Assembly (NCBI GenBank): GCA_028277885.1
Contig: JANQFK010000024.1
Coordinates: 1-44,154, forward strand
Direction of reading: 5' to 3'
From: Myxococcota bacterium
Lineage (GTDB): Bacteria > Myxococcota_A > UBA9160 > UBA6930
DNA length: 44,154 nucleotides
Under the pieces are notes generated by a model that was not told where the DNA came from, did not search any database, and saw only the letters and a program-made list of their open reading frames with translations. A program made the position numbers and the translations under genes. Position 1 is the first letter of the stretch, and each line of letters opens with the position of its first letter. Shown piece after piece: positions 1 to 10,552 of the stretch.

Positions 1-128
1 AGCTCGGCCAGACCGTCCTCGCCGGATTCCACCGTGGTGACGACAAAGCCCTCGTCGCGCAGGATCGCCTCCAGCGCGGAGCGCACTCCCGGCTCGTCGT
101 CCACGACCAGGATCTTCTCCTCTGCCAT
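1..128 (-). CDS. NtrX-like response regulator, N-terminal fragment (gene runs off the window)
   Basis: The visible 42 codons start MAEEKILVVDDEPGVRSALE, a receiver-domain opening: a hydrophobic strand followed by the paired acidic residues (Asp-Asp-Glu) that bind magnesium. The phosphoacceptor Asp and any output domain lie outside the window. The gene starts 13 bp after the stop of the NtrY-like kinase on the same strand, so the two form a two-component operon. By analogy with NtrY/NtrX it is probably a sigma-54 activator with a receiver, an AAA+ and a Fis domain, but only the receiver start can be seen. No strong ribosome-binding site precedes the ATG. Confidence 0.8.
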   Translation of the reverse strand, partial: MAEEKILVVDDEPGVRSALEAILRDEGFVVTTVESGEDGLAE

Positions 129-141
129 GCGACAGCTCTCC

Positions 142-2448
142 TCAGAATCCCCCGCCCGACCCGTCAGCGGCGCGGCCGCCGGGCTCGAGTGCGGGCAGCT
201 CGATCACGAATCGCGCGCCGGACGGCCGGTTCGGCTCGACGCGGATCGATCCGTGGTGGTCGGTGATCACCTTGTGCACGATGGCCAGGCCCAGACCCGT
301 CCCGCGCTTCTTCGTCGAGAAGTACGGGCTGAACATCGTGTCGCGGTCGGCGGGGTCGATGCCCGGCCCGTCGTCCGCGATCTCGATGCACAGCCACTCC
401 CCGCCCTCGATGCTGTGCGCCTCGATCTGGATCTCGCCGCGGCCCTCCGTCGCCGCCACGGCGTTCTCGACCAGGTTGATCAGCACGCGGCGGATCTGGT
501 CCGGGTCGAGCCGCGCCGGCGGCAGATCGGGCTCGATCTCGATGCGCCAGCGGATATCGGGCAGTCCCTTGTACAGCGCCAGCACCGAATCGACCACGCT
601 CGCGAGATCGACGAGCCGCGGCCGGATCTCCGGCATGCGTGCAAACAGCGAGAACTCATCGACCAGCTGCTTCAGGGCCCCGACCTCGCGCTCGATCGAG
701 GCGGACGCCTCGGGCACGAGCTGGGTCAGCTCCTCGGAACCGTCGGCGGCCTTCTTGCGCAGTCGCTGCGCCCAGAGCTGGATCGGCGTGAGCGGGTTCT
801 TGATCTCGTGGGCGATGCGCCGGGCCACCTCGCGCCAGGCCGCCATGCGCTGGGCCCGGACCTCCTGGGTGTAGTCGTCGAAGACGAGCACGCTGCCCAG
901 GGGCCGGCCGTCGTCGTCCTGGAGCAGGGTCAGGGTGACGAGCAGGGTATGGACCTCCTCGCCGCTCGGCACCTGCACCTGGCGGCGCACGCTCTCGCGC
1001 ACTCCGGCACGGGTCTGGCGGCCGAGCTCCGCCACCACGTCGAGGAGCTCGGTCTGGGTCAGCACCTCCTCGAGCTTGTGCCCCACCACGCCGGCGCCGG
1101 GGGGCACCCCGAGCAGCCGCTGGGCCGAGGGGTTGATGGTGCTGATGCGCGACTCGGCGTCCATGGAGACCACGCCCGCGCCGACGTTGCGCAGCACGAT
1201 CTCCATGTAGCGCCGCCGCTGCTCGAGCTCGGCGTTGCCGAGCTCGAGGCCGCGGTAGGCCTCGCGCAGGTCGTGGGTCATCTGGTTGAAGGAGTGGACC
1301 AGCAGGCCCACCTCGTCGTCCGACGCCGTCTCCACCACGACGTCGAGGTTGCCCCGCGCCACCTCGGTGGTGCCCTCGGCCAGGGCCCGGATGGGCGTGG
1401 TGACGCCCTTGGCCATGCGGAAGCCCCACCACAGCGCGAACAGCAGGATCACCAGGGAGAAGAGCAGCAGCTCGAGCTGGTAGCTCCACTCGATGGAGCC
1501 CGCGTGGGGCTGCACGGCGCGGTACTGGTCCACCGCTGCCCGGATCTCCTCGACCTTGTAGGCCAGGGCGTGGGGCACCAGGTGGTTCACCACCACCGCC
1601 CCCACCACCTCCCGGGGCCGCGTCGGGTCCGAGGTGTAGATGGGCACGGCGCCGCGGATCACGTCGCCGATCTCGGTGCCCGTGGCCTCCATCACCGAGG
1701 CCACCTCGCCGCCCAGGGCCGAGGTCACGATGGCGCTGTCGCGCTTCACGAAGGCCGCCGCCGGGATCTCGGGGTTCACGAAGGTGACGAGGGGCTCGGC
1801 CTCCGCGTAGGGGAACACCTGGACCACGCCCAGGTTGTACTCGCGCTGCTTCACCTGGATGAACTCGCCCAGGGCGTCCTTCTGGTCCTCGCGCAGCAGC
1901 CGCTGCTCGCGCACCTGCTCGGCGATGCGCTCGCCGTAGTGGAGCGCGTTCTTCGCCCAGGCGTCGTAGTAGGCATCGGCGACCTCGTGGCTGCGGGTGA
2001 GGGCGCGGTCCACCTGCAGGCTGAACCAGGTCTCGATGGAGGCGGAGATGAACGAGTAGGACACGAACAGCACCAGCCCCGTCGGTGCCGCGGCGACGAG
2101 GAAGAGCGCCAGCACGAACTTCAGGTTGAGGTGCGAGCCGAGGATCCCGCGCCGGCGCTCGAACACGAGCTTCACCAGGTTGCGCGAGATCAGGTAGACG
2201 AGCAGGACGATGAGGATGACGTTCAGCGCGTTCAGGAACAGGAACAGCACGCTGTCGCCGGAGGGCAGCGTCTGGGTCACGCCGGACATGCGGCGCTCGA
2301 AGAGCACCACGCCCACGATGGCCGCGATCACCCCGGCGGCGAGACCGATCTCGCGGCGGCGCCGGCGCTGCTCGGCGAGGGGCAGCTCCGGGGACTCGAA
2401 GGGATCGCGCAGCCGGTCGCGGCGCGGGCTTTCGGGTCCGGACGACAT
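142..2448 (-). CDS. NtrY-like membrane sensor histidine kinase
   Basis: This 768-residue kinase should autophosphorylate and pass phosphate to the receiver protein encoded just downstream. Order: basic cytoplasmic N-terminus; TM segments near residues 34-50, 68-88 and 108-135; a periplasmic sensing region; another TM near 330-350; a HAMP linker (starting near MAKGVTTPIRALAEG); a PAS domain around 425-530; a HisKA H-box AHEIKNPLTP with the phosphoacceptor at about His547; then a HATPase domain with N-box NLVENAVAA, G1 box DDGPGID and G2 box GTGLGLAIV. Several N-terminal TM segments plus HAMP-PAS-HisKA is the NtrY layout. I chose ATG 2448 over GTG 2454 because AGAAGG lies 5 nt upstream of the ATG. 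The ligand is unknown; nitrogen control is only the family association. Confidence 0.88.
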   Translation of the reverse strand: MSSGPESPRRDRLRDPFESPELPLAEQRRRRREIGLAAGVIAAIVGVVLFERRMSGVTQTLPSGDSVLFLFLNALNVILIVLLVYLISRNLVKLVFERRRGILGSHLNLKFVLALFLVAAAPTGLVLFVSYSFISASIETWFSLQVDRALTRSHEVADAYYDAWAKNALHYGERIAEQVREQRLLREDQKDALGEFIQVKQREYNLGVVQVFPYAEAEPLVTFVNPEIPAAAFVKRDSAIVTSALGGEVASVMEATGTEIGDVIRGAVPIYTSDPTRPREVVGAVVVNHLVPHALAYKVEEIRAAVDQYRAVQPHAGSIEWSYQLELLLFSLVILLFALWWGFRMAKGVTTPIRALAEGTTEVARGNLDVVVETASDDEVGLLVHSFNQMTHDLREAYRGLELGNAELEQRRRYMEIVLRNVGAGVVSMDAESRISTINPSAQRLLGVPPGAGVVGHKLEEVLTQTELLDVVAELGRQTRAGVRESVRRQVQVPSGEEVHTLLVTLTLLQDDDGRPLGSVLVFDDYTQEVRAQRMAAWREVARRIAHEIKNPLTPIQLWAQRLRKKAADGSEELTQLVPEASASIEREVGALKQLVDEFSLFARMPEIRPRLVDLASVVDSVLALYKGLPDIRWRIEIEPDLPPARLDPDQIRRVLINLVENAVAATEGRGEIQIEAHSIEGGEWLCIEIADDGPGIDPADRDTMFSPYFSTKKRGTGLGLAIVHKVITDHHGSIRVEPNRPSGARFVIELPALEPGGRAADGSGGGF

Positions 2449-2584
2449 GGGCACCTTCTGGATCGGGTCCTTCGGGGTCGCGTCCTTCCGGGTCAGGGAA
2501 GGCGGGCTCGGGCGGGGGGTGGCGCGCGGCGGCCTCCCGGGACCGCGCCCGCGCTCGTAAGCGCTCGAAAACGCTAATCAAACG

Positions 2585-2614
2585 ATGGAGCCGCCGCAAC
2601 CGGATCGGGGTCAA
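2585..2614 (-). promoter_or_regulatory. Candidate promoter for the ntrY-like gene
   Basis: Reading toward the kinase, GGCTTGAC is followed after 20 nt by TCCAT. TTGACC is a good -35 box; the -10 is poor. The same TTGAC-N20-TCCAT arrangement precedes rplX in this window. A second option is TTGATT (2576-2581) with TACGAG 16 nt later. The 232-bp gap between ntrY and the divergent TPR gene holds nothing else I recognise. Confidence 0.35.
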
Positions 2615-2680
2615 GCCAAGGCCCCGGAAAACCGATGAGAGCAGCGTCCCGAAACTCCCGGCCCCCCGGGGGAAGCTCGC

Positions 2681-5600
2681 TTGATCGACGATTCGGACGC
2701 CAGCGCCCTCGCCGAGCGCTTCGAGGCGGACCCCGGGGACACGAGCGCCTTCCAGGCCCTGGAGGAGTACTACTTCCAGCGCGGGGAGTGGCACGAGCTG
2801 GTGCTCCTCTACGAGCGCCGGCTCGAGGCGCCGGAGGTCGCCGAGGACGCCCAGCGCAACGCCACCCTGCTGCTGCGCCTGGGCCAGGTGCTCGAGGAGC
2901 GCTGCCTCGAGACCGACCGCGCCATCGAGTGCTACCAGGACCTCGCGCGCTCCCAGCCCGACTACCGCCCTCCCCTGATCCAGCTGCGCCGCATCTACGT
3001 CGCGCGCGAGCAGTGGGAGCTCGCCCTCCAGGTCGCCGACCTCGAGAAGGCGCTGGAGATGACGACCTGGGAGCGCGCCGTCTTCTGCGCGGAGATGGGA
3101 GACATCTGGCACCGCAACCTGGGCGACGCCGGCCAGGCGCGGGGTCACTTCGAGGCCGCCCTCGAGTCCGACCCCGAGCACGTGGGCGCGCTGCTGGGCC
3201 TGGCCGCGGTGCTCGAGGAGCTCGACGAGGACGACGGCGCGCGGGAGTGCCTCGAGCGCGCCGTGGAGCGCCTCGGCGGCCCCGACCGCGCCCCGGCCCT
3301 CGTGGCCCTGGCGCGGCTGGTGCGCAAGAGCGACGCGACGCGCGCCGAGGAGCTCTACCGCCGCGCCCTCACCGACGACCCGCGCAGCGAGGAGGCCCTC
3401 GAGGCGCTGGTCGAGTCCGCCATGGCCCGCGAGCAGTGGGAGATGGTGGCGGAGCTCCAGGAGCGACGCTTCAACCTCGCCGCCGGCGCCATGCGGCGCC
3501 TCGCCCTGGCCCACGAGTCCGGCCGGCTGTGGCTCGAGCGCCTGCGCAATCCCCAGGGCGCCCGCCTGTGGCTGCGCCGCGCCGTCGACCTGTTCCCCGA
3601 GGATCCCGTCACCCAGTTCCTGCTGGCCGACACCGAGCGGCTCGCCGGCAACCAGGAGGCGCTCGCCGAGCACCTGGCCCGCGGCTGCGAGCTGGCCGGC
3701 GAGAGCAGCCCGCCCGACGCGCTGCGCGAGTGCGCGCGGCTCGCCAAGGAGCGCGGCGATCTCCAGGGCGCGGTGGCGCCCCTGCAGCGCCTGCTCGAGC
3801 GCTTCCCGGAGCGGCGCGAGCTGGCCTCGGAGCTGGCCGACGTGCTCGAGCGCCTGGGCCGGGACGGCGAGCTGATCGAGACCCTGGAGCGCCAGGTGGC
3901 CCTCGCCCAGTCCGATCCGCGCGCGCACTCCGCCGCCCTGGCGCAGCTGGGCGCGGCCCAGGAGGAGCGCGCCGGCGACGTCGAGGCCGCGATCCAGAGC
4001 TACGAGCGAGCGGCGGGGATCGATCCCGCCGCCGAGGAGCCGTGCCGCGCCCTCGAGCGCCTGTACCGCAAGGCCGAGGACTGGACCAAGCTGCGCCGCC
4101 ACCTCGACGGCGCCCGCGCGCGCGCGAGCGGCGCCCGCGCCGTCGAGCTGCACTGCGGCTTCGCCGAGCTGATCCTCGACCAGTTCTCCGAGCCCGAGGC
4201 CGCGCGGGAGGCCTTCGAGAGCGCCCGGGCGCTGGAGCCCGAGTGCGAGCGGGCACGCCTCGGCCTCGAGCGCATCGCCATGCTGACCGGCGACGAGGAC
4301 TCGATCCTCGAGGCCTACGAGCGCGAGGCGTCGGTCACCACCGAGCGCGGGCGCCTGGAGTTCCTGGTCTGGGAGCTGGTGCGCATGCGCGAGGAGCGCG
4401 CCGAGCGCGAGGAGGCGCTGCTCTGGCTCGACCGCCTGGTGGGCGCCGACCCCGAGAACCGCAAGGCCCTCGAGCACCTGGCCCGGCTCCACGAGCGGCT
4501 CGGCCACACCGACGAGCAGGTCGAGATCCTGGAGCGCCTCGACGGGCTCCTCGACGGCCGCGCCCAGGCGGGCAACCGGCGCCGCATCGCCGGCCTGCGC
4601 CGCACCCTCGGCGAGACCGACCGCGCCATCGACGCCTACCGGCGCGCCCTCGACGGCGACCCCGAGAACGCCGAGGCCCTGGCCGGGCTCGCGGCGCTCT
4701 ACGAGACGGAGGGGCGCTGGGCGGAGCTGGTCGAGGTGGAGCGCCAGCGGGTCGAGGGCCTGGCCGAGATCGAGCGCGGCCCGGCGCTCTCGCGCCTCGC
4801 CGGCCTGCTCCTCGAGCGCCTGGACGACGCGCCCGGGGCCCTGCGGCTGCTGGGCGAGCTGGCCGACGCCGAGCTCGCGAGCCCCGAGGACAGCGCGCTC
4901 CTCGAGCGCCTGCTCGACGAAGGGGAGCGCTACGAGGAGCTGGAGGAGCGCCTCGCCGCGCGGCGACGAGGAGCCTCCCGCGAGGACGCGGAGGCCATCG
5001 ATCGCCGCCGCGCCGCCCTGCTGCTCGACCGGCTGGGCCGCGCCTCGGAGGCGGCCACGCTGCTGGCCTCGCTGGTGGACGCGAACCAGGGCGACCTCGC
5101 GCTGCGCCACGACCTCGAGCGCGCGCTGCGCGAGTCGAACGACGTCGAGGCCCTGGCGGGCCTGCTCGCCCTGCGCATCGACGAGGCCGGAGACGCCGAC
5201 GAGGCCGCACGCCTGCGCTTCGAGCGCGCCGCCCTGCTCGAGGCGTCCCCGGAGCACGAGGCCGACGCACGCGCGGTCTACGCCGAGCTCGCCGCGGGCA
5301 GCGGCGAGCACGCCACCGAGGCCGACGAGCGACTCGACGCCCTGCTCGAGCGCAGCGGCGACTGGCGTGCCCTGCGCGAGCGCCTCCAGGCCCGCCTCGA
5401 CGACGAGCCCGATCCCATCGCGGCCCACGAGCGGCTGGCGGCGATCTGCCGCGACCGGCTGGGCGACCGCGAGGGCGCGATCCACCACCTCGAGGCCGCG
5501 GCGCGGCGCGAGCCCGAGCGGGCCGAGCTCTGGCACTCCCTGGCGCGGCTCTACGCCGAGGAGCAGCGCCGGGACGACCAGCTGCGCGCCATCGAGGCCG

Positions 5601-8600
5601 AGCTCGACACGCGGCCCGACGCCACCCGCGAGCGCGACCTCCACGCGGCGGCGGCGGCCCTGTGCCGCGACCACCTGGACGACCCGTCGGGAGCCGAGCG
5701 CCACTTCGCGCGGCTCCACGACCTCGACCCCGACGACGGCGTGGCGGCCGAGTTCCTGGTGCGGCGCTACGAGGACGACGGACGCAGCGAGGCCCTCGCC
5801 CTGCTGCTCCAGCGCCGCCTCGAGCGCCTCGCCGAGGCGCCCGGCGGCGCGGGCGAGGCCGAGACGGCGCTGCGCCTGCGCCTCGGCGCGCTGCTCGCCG
5901 GCCCCCTCGACGATCCCGAGGGCGCCATCGCGGTGCTCGAGCCCGCGGCGGCCCGGGAGGCGTCGCTGCCCGTGACCGCCGAGCCCCTGGCGGACCTCTA
6001 CCAGCGCAGCGGACGCCAGGAGGACTACGTCGCGCTGTGTCGCAAGGCCGTCGCCACGTGCAGCGACGCGGGCGAGCGCGCCGGCTGGTCGCTGCGCCTC
6101 GCCGACGCGCTACGCGAGGCCGGTGAGCTGGCTCCGGCCGCCGAGGCCTACCGCCAGACGCTCGGCGACCGCCCGGACACCCGCGAGGCACGCGCCGCGC
6201 TGCGCGAGCTCTACCGCCGGCTCGGCGAGAGCGACGCCTTGGCCCGGCTGCTCGAGGACGAGCTCTCCCGGGTGGCGGGTGCCGACGAGGTCCCGCTCCG
6301 GCTCGAGCTGGCGGAGCTGATGGTCCAGGCGCTCTCGCGACCCGGCGACGCCCTCGCCCACCTGCGGCGCGTGCTCGAGCTCGAGCCGGCCAACTCCGGC
6401 GCCGCCGAGCGCGCCCTCGCCCTCGCCGAGCAGCTCGGTCGCCACGACGAGCGGCTCGAGCTCCTCGACGGACTGCTCTCCCGCGAGCGCACGGGCCACG
6501 GCCGCGCCGCACGCCTCGCCCAGCGCGGCGCCCTGCTGGCCGGCCCGCTGGGGCGCGCCGCGGAGGCCGCCGCCCCGCTGCGCGAGTCCCTGGAGCTCGA
6601 CCCGGGCCAGCCTCGCGTGCGGCGCCAGCTGCGCACGGTGCTCGAGGGCCTGGGGGACTGGGAGGGGGTGATCGAATGCCTCGCCCAGGAGGCGCGCCAG
6701 CTCGCCCCCGAGGCGCGGGTGACGGTCTACGACGAGGCGGCCCGGCTCGCCAGCGAGCACCTCGGCCCCGACGCCTCCCTCGACTGGCTCGAGCGCCTGC
6801 GGGCGGCGCGGCCCGACGACCCCGAGACCCTCGCGCGCATCGCCGACGTCCACCGCCGCAGCGAGCGGCCCGCCGAGCTGGTCCGCACCCTCGAGGCCCA
6901 GCTCGCCCTCGAGCCCGAGGCCGACGGCATCCGCGACCTGCACCTCGAGCGCGCCGCCCTCTACGAGGGCGCGCTCGCCCTGCCCGGGATGGCGGCCGAG
7001 GCCCTGGAGGCCGCCCGCGAGGCCGACCCCAACGCCCCCGGCGTGCTCGAGCGACTGACCCGGCTCTACGCCCGGGCGGACCGGCCCGAGGAGCTCGCGC
7101 GCACCATCCAGGCGCGGCTCGGCGGCGCTCGGGACCGCGAGCGACGCGCCCTCTACCAGGACCTCGCCGCCCTCCAGGCCGGGACCCTCGGCGACCCCGC
7201 GCGCGCGGCCCGCTCGCTGTGGTCCGCCCTCGGCGACGGCGCGGCGAGCCCCGCCGAGCGCATCGAGCTGCTGCGCTCCCTCGGCGACGCCTTCCAGCGC
7301 GGCGGACGTGCGGACCTGTGGGGCCGCGCCGCCGAGGCCGAGCTGGCGAGCCTCGACCCGAGCCAGCCGGTGTTCGCCGAGCGTCGCTGGGAGCTGCACC
7401 GCGAGCTGGCCCGCGCCTACGGCGGCGCCCTCGCCCGGCCGGGCCCGGCCCTCGCCCACTGGCGCGCGCTGCTCGACGACGCCGGCGAGGAGGGGCTCGG
7501 CCGCTCCTACGACGAGGCCGAGGCCGCGCTCCTCGATGGGCTGCGGGCCGCGGGCGAGCACGTGGAGCTGGCGCGCCGCCTCGAGCAGCACCTCGTCCGC
7601 GAGCCCGAGGACGCCGCGCGCTGGCTCGAGCTGGCGCGCCTGCGCGCCGAGCGCCTGCACCGGCCCGGCGGCGCCGCCGCCGCCTACCGCCAGGTGCTGG
7701 AGCTCGACGGCGGCTGCCCCGAGGCCATGCAGGGGCTGCGCACCGTGGCCGAGCGCATCGGCGACTGGGCCGAGGTGGCGCGCATCCTCGAGGCCGAGAT
7801 CGAGCTTCCCCTCGAGCGGCCCCCTGCCGCGCGGGCGGCGCTGTGGCGGCGGCTCGGCGAGATCGCCTGGCGCCGCCTCGACTCGACGACGCGGGCGAGC
7901 CGCGCCTTCGCGGCGGCCCTCGAGGCCGACCCCGGCGACCTCGTCTCCCTGCGCTCGCTCCAGGCCCTGTGCGAGGCCGTGGAGGACTGGCGCGGCGCAC
8001 TCGACTTCTTCGAGAGCGAGGTCGAGGTGCTGGGCGACGCGGAGCCCGAGCGACGCCAGGAGATCTGGCTGCGCGTCGCCGAGCTGACCCGCGACCGGCT
8101 CGAGGACCTCGAACGCTCGGCCCGTGCCTTCGACGCCGCGGCCGAGCTCGGTGCGCTCTCGCTCGCCCGGCGGGCCGAGTGGGCGGACCTGTACCGCCGG
8201 CTCGACGAGCGCGAGCGCTTCGCCGCGGTGTTCGCTCCGTGGTGCGACGCCGAGGGCTCGCCGGCCACCGCCGAGGACCACCTCGAGCTGGCGCGCGTTC
8301 TCGAGGACCTGGGACGCATGCAGCCCGCGCGCGAGCGCGTCGAGCGCGCCGTCGAGATCGAGGCGAAGCACGCCGAGGCGTGGGACGAGCTGGTGCGGCT
8401 GCGCGAGGCCACGGGCGACCTGGTCGGCTGCGGGGAGGCGCTCGAGCGCGCCGCCGACTGCCGGGCGGGCGACGCCGCGGCGGAGCGCCGGCACCGCGCC
8501 GCGCGCCTGGTGGAGGGCGAGGACGCCGAGCGCGCCCTCGAGCTGCTCGAGCGCGCGGTGACCGACGATCCCTCGCGCACCGCCGCCCATGCCGACCTGG

Positions 8601-10552
8601 CCCGGGTGGCCGAGGCCCTGGGGCGGCCCGGACGCGCGCTGGTGGCGGCCGAGCGCATGCTCGAGCTGGGCGCTCCCGGGGACGAGCCCGAGCGCACCCT
8701 CGACGCCGCACTGGCCGGAGCCCGCGCCGCGCGCGCCCTCGAGCAGCCCCGCGCCGCGGAGCCGCTCTACGCCGCCGCCCGCGCGGTCGAGCCCGGCTGC
8801 CCCGAGGCCGTGGCGGGCCACGCCGAGATCCTGTTCGAGCGCGGCGAGCACGGCGCGGCCCGCGGCGCCCTCGAGGAGCTCCTCGGTCTCGAGACCGAGG
8901 ACCCGGAACGCGCCCTGCACCTGGCCCAGCTCGCCGTCTGCCTGGACGCCGACGGCGACGCCGACGCCGCCCTCGCGACCTTCGAGGAGGCCATCGAGAA
9001 GGACGCCTGCCTGGCGCTGGCCCAGGAGGGGCGGATCGCCCTGCTCGAGGGGGCGGACCGGATCCCCGACGCGGTGTCGGCGCTGCGCGCCTGGGCCGAC
9101 GGAGCGGGCGAGCCCCCCGAGCGCGCCGGACGCCTGGTCCGCGCCGCCGCCCACGAGCTGGCGGGCGGGCGGGAGACCGAGGCCGAGGCGCTGCTGCGCC
9201 AGGCGACGGAGATCGACGCGACCCACGAGCGCGCCTGGGCGCTGCTCGCCCGGACCCTCGCCGAGGCGGGCCGCAGCGACGAGGCCCTCGACGTCGCGAC
9301 CCGTGCCCTCGACGCGCTGCCGGACTCCGCCGAGGCGCGGGCCGGCCTGTGCCGGGTGCGCGGCGAGGCCCTCGAGCAGGCGGGCGAGCGCGCCGCGGCC
9401 GCCGAGGCCTACCTGGCGGCCGCGCGCCTCGACCCCACGGCGAGCGAGGCCGCCCTCGCCGGCGCACGGCTGCTGCGCGGCCTCGGCGAGTGGCGCGAGG
9501 CCGCGGACGCGCTGCGCGAGTTCGTGAACGCGCACCGGGGCACGGACTCGGCGGGCCTGGCCGCGGTGCTGCACCAGCTCGGCCGCCTGCTGGCGGGCCC
9601 CCTCGAGAGCGTCGAGGGCGCCATCGAGGTCTACCGGCGCGCGGTCGCCGCCGACCCCGAGCTGCCCGGCCTGCGCGAGGCCCTGGCCGACCTCATGGCC
9701 CACCGGCCCGAGCACGCCGAGGAGGCGCTGCGCCACCAGCTCGACCTGCTCGACGCGGACCCGCTGCGCCAGCCCTCGCTGCGCGCGGTGCTCCGCATCG
9801 CCCAGGCGCGCGGGAACTCCGAGGCCGTCACCCGGGGCCGCCGCATCCTCACCGCCCTGGGCATCGCGTCCTCCGAGGAGCGCGAGGGCGACCCCGAGAC
9901 GGTCACGCTCTCGGGCCTGGGCGCGCCGCGCTTCGCCGACCCGATCTGGGAGGCGGCGCGCCGCCTGGTGCAGGAGAGCGCCCGGGAGCTCGGCGAGGCG
10001 CTCGGCACCGGGGAGCCGGGCGCCAGCGAGGGCGCGGGCGCCGGCGATCCCCTCGCGACCTTCCGCAACGCCGTGGTGACCGAGGAGGGGCGGCTCGCCG
10101 CGCCCGCCGTGGTGCCGCTGCCGACCGGGCAGCTGGCCGAGGTGGTGGGCCTGCTGGCCGACCTCGCCGTCGAGGCCGAGGGCGTGCGCGGCGACGGGCG
10201 CCTGGTGAACGACCTCACCCGCGTGCTGGGACGGCGCTCCCGCAAGAGGCTGCGCCGGCTGCTCGACGGACGCGGCAGCGACGAGATCGCGCGCATCGAC
10301 TTCCCGCGCTGGCGCGAGGAGCTGCGCGGACTGGCCGGCGTCGCGGCCCTGGCGTCCACGGGCGCCCCCCTGCGCACCGCGCTGTGCGCCTGGCTCGTGG
10401 CCGAGCACGAGGGCGACGAGGTGCCCTCCCCCGGCCCCGAGGACGACGTGAGCGCGCTGGTCGCGGCCTGCCCCGAGGCCCGCGCCCTGCTGCGACGCCT
10501 GGTCCTCGACTGGATCGAGTCCGTCTCCGATTCCTCCGGGAGGAACGCCTGA
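2681..10552 (+). CDS. Giant tetratricopeptide-repeat scaffold protein (2,623 residues)
   Basis: A soluble protein built almost wholly of degenerate TPR helix pairs over residues 1 to about 2,400. Units repeatedly show patterns such as AIECYQDLARSQPDYRPP and AIDAYRRALDGDPENAEAL, with short links such as LYxxxGRWxEL. There is no signal peptide or TM segment. From about residue 2,410 a different region begins (LGAPRFADPIWEAARRLVQE), a C-terminal domain of about 210 residues with no TPR pattern. TPR arrays bind proteins, so a cytoplasmic assembly or regulatory platform is likely; the partner is unknown. The start is TTG at 2681 with GGGGGAAG about 6 nt upstream; no in-frame ATG is near. The stop overlaps the PilZ start by one base, so the two are probably co-translated. 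Codon bias keeps long antisense frames open. Confidence 0.9.
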   Translation: MIDDSDASALAERFEADPGDTSAFQALEEYYFQRGEWHELVLLYERRLEAPEVAEDAQRNATLLLRLGQVLEERCLETDRAIECYQDLARSQPDYRPPLIQLRRIYVAREQWELALQVADLEKALEMTTWERAVFCAEMGDIWHRNLGDAGQARGHFEAALESDPEHVGALLGLAAVLEELDEDDGARECLERAVERLGGPDRAPALVALARLVRKSDATRAEELYRRALTDDPRSEEALEALVESAMAREQWEMVAELQERRFNLAAGAMRRLALAHESGRLWLERLRNPQGARLWLRRAVDLFPEDPVTQFLLADTERLAGNQEALAEHLARGCELAGESSPPDALRECARLAKERGDLQGAVAPLQRLLERFPERRELASELADVLERLGRDGELIETLERQVALAQSDPRAHSAALAQLGAAQEERAGDVEAAIQSYERAAGIDPAAEEPCRALERLYRKAEDWTKLRRHLDGARARASGARAVELHCGFAELILDQFSEPEAAREAFESARALEPECERARLGLERIAMLTGDEDSILEAYEREASVTTERGRLEFLVWELVRMREERAEREEALLWLDRLVGADPENRKALEHLARLHERLGHTDEQVEILERLDGLLDGRAQAGNRRRIAGLRRTLGETDRAIDAYRRALDGDPENAEALAGLAALYETEGRWAELVEVERQRVEGLAEIERGPALSRLAGLLLERLDDAPGALRLLGELADAELASPEDSALLERLLDEGERYEELEERLAARRRGASREDAEAIDRRRAALLLDRLGRASEAATLLASLVDANQGDLALRHDLERALRESNDVEALAGLLALRIDEAGDADEAARLRFERAALLEASPEHEADARAVYAELAAGSGEHATEADERLDALLERSGDWRALRERLQARLDDEPDPIAAHERLAAICRDRLGDREGAIHHLEAAARREPERAELWHSLARLYAEEQRRDDQLRAIEAELDTRPDATRERDLHAAAAALCRDHLDDPSGAERHFARLHDLDPDDGVAAEFLVRRYEDDGRSEALALLLQRRLERLAEAPGGAGEAETALRLRLGALLAGPLDDPEGAIAVLEPAAAREASLPVTAEPLADLYQRSGRQEDYVALCRKAVATCSDAGERAGWSLRLADALREAGELAPAAEAYRQTLGDRPDTREARAALRELYRRLGESDALARLLEDELSRVAGADEVPLRLELAELMVQALSRPGDALAHLRRVLELEPANSGAAERALALAEQLGRHDERLELLDGLLSRERTGHGRAARLAQRGALLAGPLGRAAEAAAPLRESLELDPGQPRVRRQLRTVLEGLGDWEGVIECLAQEARQLAPEARVTVYDEAARLASEHLGPDASLDWLERLRAARPDDPETLARIADVHRRSERPAELVRTLEAQLALEPEADGIRDLHLERAALYEGALALPGMAAEALEAAREADPNAPGVLERLTRLYARADRPEELARTIQARLGGARDRERRALYQDLAALQAGTLGDPARAARSLWSALGDGAASPAERIELLRSLGDAFQRGGRADLWGRAAEAELASLDPSQPVFAERRWELHRELARAYGGALARPGPALAHWRALLDDAGEEGLGRSYDEAEAALLDGLRAAGEHVELARRLEQHLVREPEDAARWLELARLRAERLHRPGGAAAAYRQVLELDGGCPEAMQGLRTVAERIGDWAEVARILEAEIELPLERPPAARAALWRRLGEIAWRRLDSTTRASRAFAAALEADPGDLVSLRSLQALCEAVEDWRGALDFFESEVEVLGDAEPERRQEIWLRVAELTRDRLEDLERSARAFDAAAELGALSLARRAEWADLYRRLDERERFAAVFAPWCDAEGSPATAEDHLELARVLEDLGRMQPARERVERAVEIEAKHAEAWDELVRLREATGDLVGCGEALERAADCRAGDAAAERRHRAARLVEGEDAERALELLERAVTDDPSRTAAHADLARVAEALGRPGRALVAAERMLELGAPGDEPERTLDAALAGARAARALEQPRAAEPLYAAARAVEPGCPEAVAGHAEILFERGEHGAARGALEELLGLETEDPERALHLAQLAVCLDADGDADAALATFEEAIEKDACLALAQEGRIALLEGADRIPDAVSALRAWADGAGEPPERAGRLVRAAAHELAGGRETEAEALLRQATEIDATHERAWALLARTLAEAGRSDEALDVATRALDALPDSAEARAGLCRVRGEALEQAGERAAAAEAYLAAARLDPTASEAALAGARLLRGLGEWREAADALREFVNAHRGTDSAGLAAVLHQLGRLLAGPLESVEGAIEVYRRAVAADPELPGLREALADLMAHRPEHAEEALRHQLDLLDADPLRQPSLRAVLRIAQARGNSEAVTRGRRILTALGIASSEEREGDPETVTLSGLGAPRFADPIWEAARRLVQESARELGEALGTGEPGASEGAGAGDPLATFRNAVVTEEGRLAAPAVVPLPTGQLAEVVGLLADLAVEAEGVRGDGRLVNDLTRVLGRRSRKRLRRLLDGRGSDEIARIDFPRWREELRGLAGVAALASTGAPLRTALCAWLVAEHEGDEVPSPGPEDDVSALVAACPEARALLRRLVLDWIESVSDSSGRNA

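Noticed and set aside
656..5719. 1,687-codon open frame on the minus strand across ntrY and the TPR gene
   Set aside because: It overlaps two recognisable genes, its translation is low-complexity Arg/Gly/Ala/Leu, and it has no domain. It is a by-product of high GC at codon position 3.
4335..10408. Very long antisense frames (1,710 and 1,432 codons) under the TPR gene
   Set aside because: Composition is shadow-like, there are no motifs, and they lie wholly opposite a clear repeat protein.
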